DNA from: Prosopocoilus inquinatus
Lineage: Eukaryota > Arthropoda > Insecta > Coleoptera > Lucanidae
Assembly (NCBI GenBank): GCA_036172665.1
Contig: CM069873.1
Location: forward strand, 45,540,001 to 45,604,000
DNA: 64,000 nucleotides
Reading direction: 5' to 3'
Part shown: positions 26,453-39,944 of the stretch, in pieces
Numbering within the stretch: position 1 is the stretch's first letter
Layout: every line of letters starts with the position of its first letter
The notes under the pieces: model-generated
What the model was told of the DNA's origin: nothing
Databases searched by the model: none
Seen by the model: only the letters and a program-made list of their open reading frames with translations
Made by a program: the position numbers and the translations under genes

Positions 26453-28189
26453 TTTGAACGAAACAACACGTATTAGCGTTGTTCCTGTGATGTATCTAAT
26501 CGATCCTTACTTAGCTACTATGTTATTTGACCTTTCGATGGACTCCAATAATTCTGATGTGAGATACAAAGTTTTCGGACGCAGCAGAAGCTGGAGATAG
26601 TTTTAAACGATACAACACGCATTAGCGTTGTTCCTGTGATGTATCTAATCGATCCTTATTTATCTATCATGTTATTTGACGTTTCGATGGACTCTAGTAA
26701 CTCTGATGTAAGATACGAAGTTTTTGGGCGCAGCAGGAGCTGGAAATAGTTTTAAACGAAGCAACACGTATTAGCGTTGTTCCTGTGATGTATCTAATCG
26801 ATCCTTACTTAGCTACTATGTTATTTGACGTTTCGATGGACTCCAGTAACTTTGATGTGAGGTACGAAGTTCTCGGACGCAGCTGAAGCTGGAAATAGTT
26901 TTAAATGATACAACACGTATTAGCGTTGTTCCTGTGATGTATCTAATCGATCCTTACTCATCTATCATGTTATTTGACGTTTGGATGGACTCCAGTAACT
27001 CTGATGTGAGATGAGATACAAAGTATTCGGACGCAGCAGAAGCTGCACATAGTTTTAAACGATACAACACGCATTAGCGTTGTTCCTGTGATGTATCTAA
27101 TCGATCCTTACTCATCTATCATGTTATTTGGCGTTTCGATGGACTCCAGTAACTCTGATGTGAGATACAAAGTTTTCGGACGCAGCAGAAGCTGGAAATA
27201 GTTTTAAACGAAACAACACGCATTAGCATTGTTCCTGTGATGTATCTAATCGATCCTTACTCATCTATCATGTTATTTGGCGTTTCGATGGACTCCAGTA
27301 ACTCTGATGTGAGATACAAAGTTTTCGGACGCAGCAGAAGCTGGAAATAGTTTTAAACGAAACAACACGCATTAGCATTGTTCCTGTGATGTATCTAATC
27401 GATCCTTACTCATCTATCATGTTATTTGACGTTTCGATGGACTCTAGTAACTCTGATGTGAGATACGAAGTTTTTGGACGCAGCAGGAGCTGGAAATAGT
27501 TTTAAACGAAACAACACGTATTAGCGTTGTTCCTGTGATGTATCTAATCGATCCTTACTTAGCTACTATGTTATTTGACGTTTCGGTGGACTCCAAAATC
27601 TCTAATGTGAGATACGAAATTTTCGGACGCAGCAGAAGCTGGAAATACTTTTAAAGGAAACAACACGTATTAGCGTTGTTCCTGTGATGTATCTAATCGA
27701 TCCTTACTCATCTATCATGTTATTTGGCGTTTCGATGGACTCCAATAACTCTGATGTGAGATACAAAGTTTTCGGACGCAGCAGAAGCTGGAAATAGTTT
27801 TGAACGAAACAACACGTATTAGCGTTGTTCCTGTGATGTATCTAATCGATCCTTACTTAGCTACCATGTTATTTGACCTTTCGATGGACTCTAGTAACTC
27901 TGATGTAAGATACGAAGTTTTTGGGCGCAGCAGGAGCTGGAAATAGTTTTAAACGAAGCAACACGTATTAGCGTTGTTCCTGTGATGTATCTAATCGATC
28001 CTTACTTAGCTACTATGTTATTTGACGTTTCGATGGACTCCAGTAACTTTGATGTGAGATACGAAGTTCTCGGACGCAGCTGAAGCTGGAAATAGTTTTA
28101 AATGATACAACACGTATTAGCGTTGTTCCTGTGATGTATCTAATCGATCCTTACTCATCTATCATGTTATTTGACGTTTGGATGGACTC
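24274..28189 (+). repeat. Duplicated segment P, copy 2
   Basis: This matches 1-3,911 at an offset of 24,273, changing to 24,278 after a 5-bp insertion near 27,006-27,017 (GTGAGATGAGATAC in place of GTGAGATAC). Private changes include CTACTACGTT near 24,289, AGCTGGATATAG near 25,400 and AATTGATCC near 26,350. The match ends at 28,190, where the sequence switches to CTCTAGTAAC and follows the 33.84-kb region instead. Confidence 0.85.
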
Positions 28190-29561
28190 TAGTAACTCTG
28201 ATGTGAGATACGAAGTTCTCGGACGCAGCTGAAGCTAGAAATAATTTTAAACGAAACAACACGCATTAGCGTTGTTCCTGTGATGTATCTAATCGATCCT
28301 TACTTAGCTACTATGTTATTTGACGTTTCGATGGACACCAATAACTCTGATGTGAGATACAAAGTTTTCGGACGCAGCAGAAGCTGGACATAGTTTTAAA
28401 CGAAACAACACGCATTAGGGTTGTTCCTGTGATGTATCTAATCGATCCTTACTCATCTATCATTTTATTTGACGTTTGGATGGACTCCAGTAACTCTGAT
28501 GTGAGATACAAAGTTTTCGAACGCAGCAGAAGCTGGAGATAGTTTCAAACGAAACAACACGCATTAGCGTTGTTCCTGTGATGTATCTAATCGATCCTTA
28601 CTCATCTATCATGTTATTTGGCGTTTCGATGGACTCCAGTAACTCTGATGTGAGATACAAAGTTTTCGGACGCAGCAGAAGCTGGAAATAGTTTTGAACG
28701 AAACAACACGTATTAGCGTTGTTCCTGTGATGTATCTAATCGATCCTTAGTTAGCTACTATGTTATTTGACGTTTCGATGGACTCCAATAACTCTAATGT
28801 GAGATACGAAATTTTCGGACGCAGCAGAAGCTGGAAATAGTTTTAAACGAAACAACACGTATTAGCGTTGTTCCTGTGATGTATCTAATCGATCCTTACT
28901 CATCTATCATGTTATTTGACGTTTGGATGGACTCCAGTAACTCTGATGTGAGATACAAAGTTTTCGAACGCAGCAGAAGCTGGAGATAGTTTCAAACGAA
29001 ACAACACGCATTAGCGTTGTTCCTGTGATGTATCTAATCGATCCTTACTCATCTATCATGTTATTTGGCGTTTCGATGGACTCCAGTAACTCTGATGTGA
29101 GATACAAAGTTTTCGGACGCAGCAGAAGCTGGAAATAGTTTTGAACGAAACAACACGTATTAGCGTTGTTCCTGTGATGTATCTAATCGATCCTTAGTTA
29201 GCTACTATGTTATTTGACGTTTCGATGGACACCAATAACTCTGATGTGAGATACAAAGTTTTCGGACGCAGCAGAAGCTGGAAATAGTTTTAAACGAAAC
29301 AACACGCATTAGGGTTGTTCCTGTGATGTATCTAATCGATCCTTACTCATCTATCATTTTATTTGACGTTTGGATGGACTCCAGTAACTCTGATGTGAGA
29401 TACAAAGTTTTCGAACGCAGCAGAAGCTGGAGATAGTTTCAAACGAAACAACACGCATTAGCGTTGTTCCTGTGATGTATCTAATCGATCCTTACTCATC
29501 TATCATGTTATTTGGCGTTTCGATGGACTCTAGTAACTCTAATGTGATATACGAAATTTTC
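28190..29561 (+). repeat. 6-unit tandem repeat, 894 bp, about 1.5 copies
   Basis: The private variant GGACACCAATAAC occurs at 28,334 and 29,228, exactly 894 bp (6 x 149) apart, and is followed each time by CATTAGGG/CATTTTATTT and a GTTTCAAA unit. Between them the order is H-like, I, A, B, I, A. The start of this stretch (28,190 to about 28,890) matches 33,842-34,542. The second copy breaks off near 29,530 with a CTCTAG, GTGATATAC and CAGGAG unit that leads into segment R copy 2. Confidence 0.75.
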
Positions 29562-32500
29562 GGACGCAGCAGGAGCTGGAAATAGTTTTAAACGAAACAA
29601 CACGTATTAACGTTGTTCGTGTGATGTATCTAATCGATCCTTAGTTAGCTACTATGTTATTTGACGTTTCGATGGACTCCAATAACTCTAATGTGAGATA
29701 CGAAATTTTCGGACGCAGCAGAAGCTGGAAATAGTTTTAAACGAAACAACACGTATTAGCGTTGTTCCTGTGATGTATCTAATCGATCCTTACTCATCTA
29801 TCATGTTATTTGACGTTTCGATGGACTCTAGTAACTCTAATGTGATATACGAAATTTTCGGACGCAGCAGAAGCTGGAAATAGTTTTAAACGAAACAACA
29901 CGCATTAGCGTTGTTCCTGTGATGTATCTAATCGATCCTTACTCATCTATCATGTTATTTGACGTTTGGATGGACTCCAGTAACTCTGATGTGAGATACA
30001 AAGTTTTCGAACGCAGCAGAAGCTGGAGATAGTTTCAAACGAAACAACACGCATTAGCGTTGTTCCTGTGATGTATCTAATCGATCCTTACTCATCTATC
30101 ATGTTATTTGGCGTTTCGATGGACTCCAGTAACTCTGATGTGAGATACAAAGTTTTCGGACGCAGCAGAAGCTGGAAATAGTTTTGAACGAAACAACACG
30201 TATTAGCGTTGTTCCTGTGATGTATCTAATCGATCCTTAGTTAGCTACTATGTTATTTGACGTTTCGATGGACTCCAATAACTCTAATGTGAGATACGAA
30301 ATTTTCGGACGCAGCAGAAGCTGGAAATAGTTTTAAACGAAACACGTATTAGCGTTGTTCCTGTGATGTATCTAATCGATCCTTACACATCTATCATGTT
30401 ATTTGACGTTTCGATGGACTCTAGTAACTCTAATGTGAGATACGAAATTTTCGGACGCAGCAGAAGCTGGAAATAGTTTTAAACGAAACAACACGCATTA
30501 GCGTTGTTCCTGTGATGTATCTAATCGATCCTTACTCATCTATCATGTTATTTGACGTTTGGATGGACTCCAGTAACTCTGATGTGAGATACAAAGTTCT
30601 CGGTCGCAGCAGAAGCTGGAAATAATTTTGAACGAAACAACACGTATTAGCGTTGTTCCTGTGATGTATCTAATCGATCCTTACTTATCTACTATGTTAT
30701 TTGACGTTTCGATGGACTCTAGTAACTCTGATGTGAGATACGAAGTTTTTGGACGCAGCAGAAGCTGGAAATAGTTTTAAACGAAACAACACGCATTAGC
30801 GTTGTTCCTGTGATGTATCTAATCGATCCTTGCTCATCTATCATGTTATTTGACGTTTGGATGGACTCTAGTAACTCTGATGTGAGATACGAAGTTTTTG
30901 GACGCAGCAGGAGCTGGAAATAGTTTTAAACGAAACAGCACGCATTAGCGTTGTTCCTGTGATGTATCTAATCGATCCTTACTTAGCTACTATGTTATTT
31001 CACGTTTCGATGGACTCCAATAACTCTGATGTGAGATACAAAGTTTTCGGACGCAGCAGAAGCTGGAAATAGTTTTGAACGAAACAACACGTATCAGCGT
31101 TATTCCTGTGATGTATCTAATCGATCCTTACTTAGCTACTATGTTATTTGACGTTTCGATGGACTCCAATAACTCTGATGTGAGATACAAAGTTTTCGGA
31201 CGCAGCAGAAGCTGGAAATAGTTTTAAACGAAACAACACGCATTAGAGTTGTTCCTGTGATGTATCTAATCGATCCTTACTCATCTATCATTTTATTTGA
31301 CGTTTGGATGGACTCCAGTAACTCTGATGTGAGATACAAAGTTTACGGACGCAGCAGAAGCTGGAAATAGATTTAAACGAAACAACACGCATTACCGTTG
31401 TTCCTGTGATGTATCTAATCGATCCTTACTCATCTATCATGTTATCTGGCGTTTCGATGGACTCCAGTAACTCTGATGTGAGATACGAAGTTTTTGGACG
31501 CAGCAGGAGCTGGAAATATTTTTAAACGAAACAACACGTATTAGCGTTGTTCCTGTGATGTATCTAATCGATCCTTACTTAGCTACTATGTTATTTGACG
31601 TTTCGATGGACTCCAGTAACTCTGACGTGAGATACAAAATTTTCGGACGCAGCAGAAGCTGGAAATAGTTTTAAACGAAACAACACGCATTAGCGTTGTT
31701 CCTGTGATGTATCTAATCGATCCTTACTCATCTATCATGTTATTTGACGTTTCGATGGACTCTAGTAACTCTGATGTGAGATACGAAGTTTTTGGACGCA
31801 GCAGGAGCTGGAAATAGTTTTAAACGAAACAACACGTATTAACGTTGTTCGTGTGATGTATCTAATCGATCCTTAGTTAGCTACTATGTTATTTGACGTT
31901 TCGATGGACTCCAATAACTCTAATGTGAGATACGAAATTTTCGGACGCAGCAGAAGCTGGAAATAGTTTTAAACGAAACAACACGTATTAGCGTTGTTCC
32001 TGTGATGTATCTAATCGATCCTTACTCATCTATCATGTTATTTGACGTTTCGATGGACTCTAGTAACTCTAATGTGATATACGAAATTTTCGGACGCAGC
32101 AGAAGCTGGAAATAGTTTTAAACGAAACAACACGCATTAGCGTTGTTCCTGTGATGTATCTAATCGATCCTTACTCATCTATCATGTTATTTGACGTTTG
32201 GATGGACTCCAGTAACTCTGATGTGAGATACAAAGTTTTCGAACGCAGCAGAAGCTGGAGATAGTTTCAAACGAAACAACACGCATTAGCGTTGTTCCTG
32301 TGATGTATCTAATCGATCCTTACTCATCTATCATGTTATTTGGCGTTTCGATGGACTCCAGTAACTCTGATGTGAGATACAAAGTTTTCGGACGCAGCAG
32401 AAGCTGGAAATAGTTTTGAACGAAACAACACGTATTAGCGTTGTTCCTGTGATGTATCTAATCGATCCTTAGTTAGCTACTATGTTATTTGACGTTTCGA

Positions 32501-33957
32501 TGGACTCCAATAACTCTAATGTGAGATACGAAATTTTCGGACGCAGCAGAAGCTGGAAATAGTTTTAAACGAAACACGTATTAGCGTTGTTCCTGTGATG
32601 TATCTAATCGATCCTTACACATCTATCATGTTATTTGACGTTTCGATGGACTCTAGTAACTCTAATGTGAGATACGAAATTTTCGGACGCAGCAGAAGCT
32701 GGAAATAGTTTTAAACGAAACAACACGCATTAGCGTTGTTCCTGTGATGTATCTAATCGATCCTTACTCATCTATCATGTTATTTGACGTTTGGATGGAC
32801 TCCAGTAACTCTGATGTGAGATACAAAGTTCTCGGTCGCAGCAGAAGCTGGAAATAATTTTGAACGAAACAACACGTATTAGCGTTGTTCCTGTGATGTA
32901 TCTAATCGATCCTTACTTATCTACTATGTTATTTGACGTTTCGATGGACTCTAGTAACTCTGATGTGAGATACGAAGTTTTTGGACGCAGCAGAAGCTGG
33001 AAATAGTTTTAAACGAAACAACACGCATTAGCGTTGTTCCTGTGATGTATCTAATCGATCCTTGCTCATCTATCATGTTATTTGACGTTTGGATGGACTC
33101 TAGTAACTCTGATGTGAGATACGAAGTTTTTGGACGCAGCAGGAGCTGGAAATAGTTTTAAACGAAACAGCACGCATTAGCGTTGTTCCTGTGATGTATC
33201 TAATCGATCCTTACTTAGCTACTATGTTATTTCACGTTTCGATGGACTCCAATAACTCTGATGTGAGATACAAAGTTTTCGGACGCAGCAGAAGCTGGAA
33301 ATAGTTTTGAACGAAACAACACGTATCAGCGTTGTTCCTGTGATGTATCTAATCGATCCTTACTTATCTACAATGTTATTTGACGTTTCGATGGACTCCA
33401 GTAACTCTGATGTGATACAAAGTTTACGGACGCAGCAGAAGCTGGAAATAGTTTTAAACGAAACAACACGCATTACCGTTGTTCCTGTGATGTATCTAAT
33501 CGATCCTTACTCATCTATCATGTTATTTGGCGTTTCGATGGACTCCGGTAACTCTGATGTGAGATACAAAGTTTTCGGACGCAGCTGAAGCTAGAAATAA
33601 TTTTAAACGAAACAACACGCATTAGCGTTGTTCCTGTGATGTATTTAATCGATCCTTACTCATCTATCATGTTATTTGACGTTTGAATGGACTCCAGTAA
33701 CTCTGATGTGAGATACAAAGTTCTCGGACGCAGCAGAAGCTGGAGATAGTTTTAAACGATACAACACGCATTAGCGTTGTTCCTGTGATGTATCTAATCG
33801 ATCCTTACTCATCTATCATGTTATTTGACGTTTCGATGGACTCTAGTAACTCTGATGTGAGATACGAAGTTCTCGGACGCAGCTGAAGCTAGAAATAATT
33901 TTAAACGAAACAACACGCATTAGCGTTGTTCCTGTGATGTATCTAATCGATCCTTAC
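29562..33957 (+). repeat. Duplicated segment R, copy 2
   Basis: This is the second copy of 5,880-10,275. It keeps the 2,232-bp doublet: GTATCAG at 31,091 and 33,323, and shortened CGAAACACG units at 30,338 and 32,570. A private change is GTTATTCC near 31,101. At 33,958 it passes into CTTAGCTACT with GGACACC, where copy 1 has CTCATCTATC, which sets the right boundary. Confidence 0.85.
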
Positions 33958-36900
33958 TTAGCTACTATGTTATTTGACGTTTCGATGGACACCAATAACT
34001 CTGATGTGAGATACAAAGTTTTCGGACGCAGCAGAAGCTGGAAATAGTTTTAAACGAAACAACACGCATTAGGGTTGTTCCTGTGATGTATCTAATCGAT
34101 CCTTACTCATCTATCATTTTATTTGACGTTTGGATGGACTCCAGTAACTCTGATGTGAGATACAAAGTTTTCGAACGCAGCAGAAGCTGGAGATAGTTTC
34201 AAACGAAACAACACGCATTAGCGTTGTTCCTGTGATGTATCTAATCGATCCTTACTCATCTATCATGTTATTTGGCGTTTCGATGGACTCCAGTAACTCT
34301 GATGTGAGATACAAAGTTTTCGGACGCAGCAGAAGCTGGAAATAGTTTTGAACGAAACAACACGTATTAGCGTTGTTCCTGTGATGTATCTAATCGATCC
34401 TTAGTTAGCTACTATGTTATTTGACGTTTCGATGGACTCCAATAACTCTAATGTGAGATACGAAATTTTCGGACGCAGCAGAAGCTGGAAATAGTTTTAA
34501 ACGAAACAACACGTATTAGCGTTGTTCCTGTGATGTATCTAATCGATCCTTACTTAGCTACAATGTTATTTGACGTTTCGATGGACTCCAGTAACTCTAA
34601 TGTGAGATACGAAATTTTCGGACGCAGCAGAAGCTGGAAATAGTTTTAAACGAAACAACACGTATTAGCGTTGTTCCTGTGATGTATCTAATCGATCCTT
34701 ACTCATCTATCATGTTATTTGACGTTTGGATGGACTCCAGTAACTCTGATGTGAGATACAAAGTTTTCGAACGCAGCAGAAGCTGGAGATAGTTTCAAAC
34801 GAAACAACACGCATTAGCGTTGTTCCTGTGATGTATCTAATCGATCCTTACTCATCTATCATGTTATTTGGCGTTTCGATGGACTCCAGTAACTCTGATG
34901 TGAGATACAAAGTTTTCGGACGCAGCAGAAGCTGGAAATAGTTTTGAACGAAACAACACGTATTAGCGTTGTTCCTGTGATGTATCTAATCGATCCTTAG
35001 TTAGCTACTATGTTATTTGACGTTTCGATGGACTCCAATAACTCTAATGTGAGATACGAAATTTTCGGACGCAGCAGAAGCTGGAAATAGTTTTAAACGA
35101 AACAACACGTATTAGCGTTGTTCCTGTGATGTATCTAATCGATCCTTACACATCTATCATGTTATTTGACGTTTCGATGGACTCTAGTAACTCTAATGTG
35201 AGATACGAAATTTTCGGACGCAGCAGAAGCTGGAAATAGTTTTAAACGAAACAACACGCATTATCGTTGTTCCTGTGATGTATCTAATCGATCCTTACTC
35301 ATCTATCATGTTATTTGACGTTTGGATGGACTCCAGTAACTCTGATGTGAGATACAAAGTTCTCGGTCGCAGCAGAAGCTGGAAATAATTTTGAACGAAA
35401 CAACACGTATTAGCGTTGTTCCTGTGATGTATCTAATCGATCCTTACTTATCTACTATGTTATTTGACGTTTCGATGGACTCTAGTAACTCTGATGTGAG
35501 ATACGAAGTTTTTGGACGCAGCAGAAGCTGGAAATAGTTTTAAACGAAACAACACGCATTAGCGTTGTTCCTGTGATGTATCTAATCGATCCTTGCTCAT
35601 CTATCATGTGATTTGACGTTTGGATGGACTCTAGTAACTCTGATGTTAGATACGAAGTTTTTGGACGCAGCAGGAGCTGGAAATAGTTTTAAACGAAACA
35701 GCACGCATTAGCGTTGTTCCTGTGATGTATCTAATCGATCCTTACTTAGCTACTATGTTATTTCACGTTTCGATGGACTCCAGTAACTCTAATGTGAGAT
35801 ACGAAATTTTCGGACGCAGCAGAAGCTGGAAATAGTTTTAAACGAAACAACACGCATTAGCGTTGTTCCTGTGATGTATCTAATCGATCCTTACTCATCT
35901 ATCATGTTATTTGGCGTTTCGATGGGCTCCAGTAACTTTGATGTGAGATACGAAGTTCTCGGAAGCAGCTGAAGCTGGAAATAGTTTTAAATGAAACAAC
36001 ACGTACTAGCGTTGTTCCTGTGATGTATCTAATCGATCCTTACTCATCTATCATGTTATTTGACGTTTGGATGGACTCCAGTAACTCTGATGTGAGATAC
36101 GAAGTTTTTGGACGCAGCAGGAGCTGGAAATAGTTTTAAACGAAACAACACGTATTAGCGTTGTTCCTGTGATGTATCTAATCGATCCTTACTTAGCTAC
36201 AATGTTATTTGACGTTTCGGTGGACTCCAGTAACTCTAATGTGAGATACGAAATTTTCGGACGCAGCAGAAGCTGGAAATAGTTTTAAACGAAACACACG
36301 TATTAGCGTTGTTCCTGTGATGTATCTAATCGATCCTTACTCATCTATCATGTTATTTGACGTTTGGATGGACTCCAGTAACTCTGATGTGAAATACAAA
36401 GTTTTCGAACGCAGCAGAAGCTGGAGATAGTTTCAAACGAAACAACACGCAATAGCGTTGTTCCTGTGATGTATCTAATCGATCCTTACTCATCTATCAT
36501 GTTATTTGGCGTTTCGATGGACTCCAGTAACTCTGATGTGAGATACAAAGTTTTCGGACGCAGCAGAAGCTGGAAATAGTTTTGAACGAAACAACACGTA
36601 TTAGCGTTGTTCCTGTGATGTATCTAATCGATCCTTAGTTAGCTACTATGTTATTTGACGTTTCGATGGACTCCAATAACTCTAATGTGAGATACGAAAT
36701 TTTCGGACGCAGCAGAAGCTGCAAATAGTTTTAAACGAAACAACACGTATTAGCGTTGTTCCTGTGATGTATCTAATCGATCCTTACACATCTATCATGT
36801 TATTTGACGTTTCGATGGACTCTAGTAACTCTAATGTGAGATACGAAATTTTCGGACGCAGCAGAAGCTGGAAATAGTTTTAAACGAAACAACACGCATT

Positions 36901-37428
36901 AGCGTTGTTCCTGTGATGTATCTAATCGATCCTTACTCATCTATCATGTTATTTGACGTTTGGATGGACTCCAATAACTCTGATGTGAGATACAAAGTTC
37001 TCGGTCGCAGCAGAAGCTGGAAATAATTTTGAACGAAACAACACGTATTAGCGTTGTTCCTGTGATGTATCTAATCGATCCTTATTTATCTATCATGTTA
37101 TTTGACGTTTCGATGGACTCTAGTAACTCTGATGTTAGATACGAAGTTTTTGGGCGCAGCAGGAGCTCTAAATAGTTTTAAACGAAGCAACACGTATTAG
37201 CGTTGTTCCTGTGATGTATCTAATCGATCCTTACTTATCTATCATGTTATTTGACGTTTGGATAGACTCCAGTAACTCTGATGTGAGATACAAAGTTTTC
37301 GGACGCAGCAGAAGCTGGAGATAGTTTTAAACGAAACAACACGCATTAGCGTTGTTCCTGTGATGTATCTAATCGATCCTTACTCATCTATCATGTTATT
37401 TGGCGTTTCGATGGACTCCAGTAACTCT
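33919..37428 (+). repeat. Duplicated segment S, copy 2
   Basis: This matches 13,514-17,023. It carries the same run of B, L, I, A, B, C, D, E, F, G, M and N units, including CATGTGATTTG near 35,605, CGGAAGCAGC near 35,961 and CGAAACACACG at 36,290. A private change is CGCAATAGCG near 36,449. It ends where GACGTG in copy 1 is replaced by AATGTG. Confidence 0.8.
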
Positions 37429-38173
37429 AATGTGAGATACGAAATTTTCGGACGCAGCAGAAGCTGCAAATAGTTTTAAACGAAACAACACGTATTAGCG
37501 TTGTTCCTGTGATGTATCTAATCGATCCTTACACATCTATCATGTTATTTGACGTTTCGATGGACTCTAGTAACTCTAATGTGAGATACGAAATTTTCGG
37601 ACGCAGCAGAAGCTGGAAATAGTTTTAAACGAAACAACACGCATTAGCGTTGTTCCTGTGATGTATCTAATCGATCCTTACTCATCTATCATGTTATTTG
37701 ACGTTTCGATGGACTCTAGTAACTCTGATGTGATATACGAAGTTTTTGGACGCAGCAGGAGCTGGAAATAGTTTTAAACGAAACAACACGTATTAACGTT
37801 GTTCGTGTGATGTATCTAATCGATCCTTATTTATCTATCATGTTATTTGACGTTTCGATGGACTCTAGTAACTCTGATGTTAGATACGAAGTTTTTGGGC
37901 GCAGCAGGAGCTCTAAATAGTTTTAAACGAAGCAACACGTATTAGCGTTGTTCCTGTGATGTATCTAATCGATCCTTACTTATCTATCATGTTATTTGAC
38001 GTTTGGATAGACTCCAGTAACTCTGATGTGAGATACAAAGTTTTCGGACGCAGCAGAAGCTGGAGATAGTTTTAAACGAAACAACACGCATTAGCGTTGT
38101 TCCTGTGATGTATCTAATCGATCCTTACTCATCTATCATGTTATTTGGCGTTTCGATGGACTCCAGTAACTCT
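36684..38173 (+). repeat. 5-unit local duplication, 745 bp
   Basis: 36,684-37,428 and 37,429-38,173 are two successive five-unit runs sharing AGCTGCAAATAG, a CACATC unit, a TTTATC unit ending GAGCTCTAAATAG, a TTTGGATAG unit and an A unit. One unit differs: the first run has a D unit (CTCGGTCGC), while the second has a GTGATATAC/CAGGAG unit followed by CGTATTAACGTTGTTCGTG. The extra 745 bp is exactly what shifts the alignment to the 17-kb region. Confidence 0.75.
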
Positions 38174-39944
38174 GACGTGAGATACAAAGTTTTCGGACGC
38201 AGCAGAAGCTGGAAATAGTTTTGAACGAAACAACACGTATTAGCGTTGTTCCTGTGATGTATCTAATCGATCCTTACTTAGCTACTATGTTATTTGACGT
38301 TTCGATGGACTCCAATAACTCTGATGTGAGATACAAAGTTTTCGGACGCAGCAGAAGCTGGAAATAGTTTTAAACGAAACAACACGCATTTGGGTTGTTC
38401 CTGTGATGTATCTAATCGATCCTTACTCATCTATCATTTTATTTGACGTTTGGATGGACTCCAGTAACTCTGATGTGAGATACAAAGTTTACGGACGCAG
38501 CAGAGGCTGGAAATAGATTTAAACGAAACAACACGTGTGATGTATCTAATCGATCCTTACTCATCTAATCGATCCTTACTCATCTATCATGTTATTTGGC
38601 GTTTCGATGGACTCCAGTAACTTTGATGTAAGATACGAAGTTCTCGGACGCAGCTGAAGCTAGAAATAGTTTTAAACGAAACAACACGCATTAGCGTTGT
38701 TCCTGTGCTGTGTCTAATCGATCCTTACTCATCTATCATGTTATTTGGCGTTTCGATGGAATCGAGTAACTTTGATGTGAGATACGAAGTTCTCGGACGC
38801 AGCTGAAGCTAGAAATAGTTTTAAACGAAACAACACGCATTAGCGTTGTTCCTGTGATGAATGTAATCGATCCTTACTCATCTATCATGTTATTTGACGT
38901 TTGGATGGGCTCCAGTAACTCTGAAGTGAGATACGAAGTTCTTGGACGCAGCTGAAGCTAGAAATAGTTTTAAACGAAACAACACGCATTAGCGTTGTTC
39001 CTGTGATGAATGTAATCGATCCTTACTCATCTATCATGTTATTTGACGTTTCGATGGACTCTAGTAACTCTGATGTAAGATACGAAGTTCTCGGACGCAG
39101 CAGAAGCGGGAAATAGTTTTGAACGAAACAACACGTATTAGCGTTGTTCCTGTGATGTATCTCATCGATCCTTACTTAGCTACTATGTTATTTGACGTTT
39201 CGATGGGCTCCAGTAACTCTAATGTGAGATACGAAATTTTCGGACGCAGCAGAAGCTGGAAATAATTTTAAACGAAACAACACGTATTAGCGTTGTTCCT
39301 GTGATGTATCTAATCGATCCTTACTCATCTATCATGTTATTTGACGTTTCGATGGACTCTAGTAACTCTGATGTGAGATACGAAGTTTTTGGACGCAGCA
39401 GGAGCTGGAAATAGTTTTAAACGAAACAGCACGCATTAGCGTTGTTCCTGTGATGTATCTAATCGATCCTTATTTATCTATCATGTTATTTGACGTTTCG
39501 ATGGACTCTAGTAACTCTGATGTAAGATACGAAGTTTTTGGGCGCAGCAGGAGCTGGAAATAGTTTTAAACGAAGCAACACGTATTAGCGTTGTTGCTGT
39601 GATGTATCTAATCGATCCTTACTTAGCTACTATGTCATTTCACGTTTCGATGGACTCCAGTAACTCTAATGTGAGATACGAAATTTTCGGACGCAGCAGA
39701 AGCTGGAAATAGTTTTAAACGAAACAACACGCATTAGCGTTGTTCCTGTGATGTATCTAATCGATCCTTATTTATCTATCATGTTATTTGACGTTTCGAT
39801 GGACTCTAGTAACTCTGATGTGAGATACGAAGTTTTTGGGCGCAGCAGGAGCTCTAAATAGTTTTAAACGAAGCAACACGTATTAGCGTTGTTCCTGTGA
39901 TGTATCTAATCGATCCTTACTTAGCTCCTATGTTATTTCACGTT
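38174..39944 (+). repeat. Q cassette, copy 3, with a rearranged unit at its start
   Basis: This continues the match to 17,024-18,419 (offset 21,150, then 21,154) and from 39,572 matches 19,163 onward (offset 20,409). Five units present at 18.4-19.2 kb are therefore missing here. It includes the GTGCTGTGTC unit at 38,705, the GATGAATG/GAAGTG units, the TATCTCATCG unit and the GTTGTTGCTG unit. It ends with a CTTAGCTCCTATG/TTTCACG unit. Confidence 0.75.
38531..38582 (+). repeat. Rearranged unit: 15-bp deletion plus 19-bp direct duplication
   Basis: After CACG at 38,535, fifteen bases seen in the sister copy near 17,385 (CATTACCGTTGTTCC) are missing. Just downstream a 19-bp stretch beginning TCTAATCGATCC occurs twice in a row, at 38,545-38,563 and 38,564-38,582. 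The net change is +4 bp, which agrees with the offset shift from 21,150 to 21,154. It is the most irregular unit in the window and is not seen in the other Q cassettes. Confidence 0.85.
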
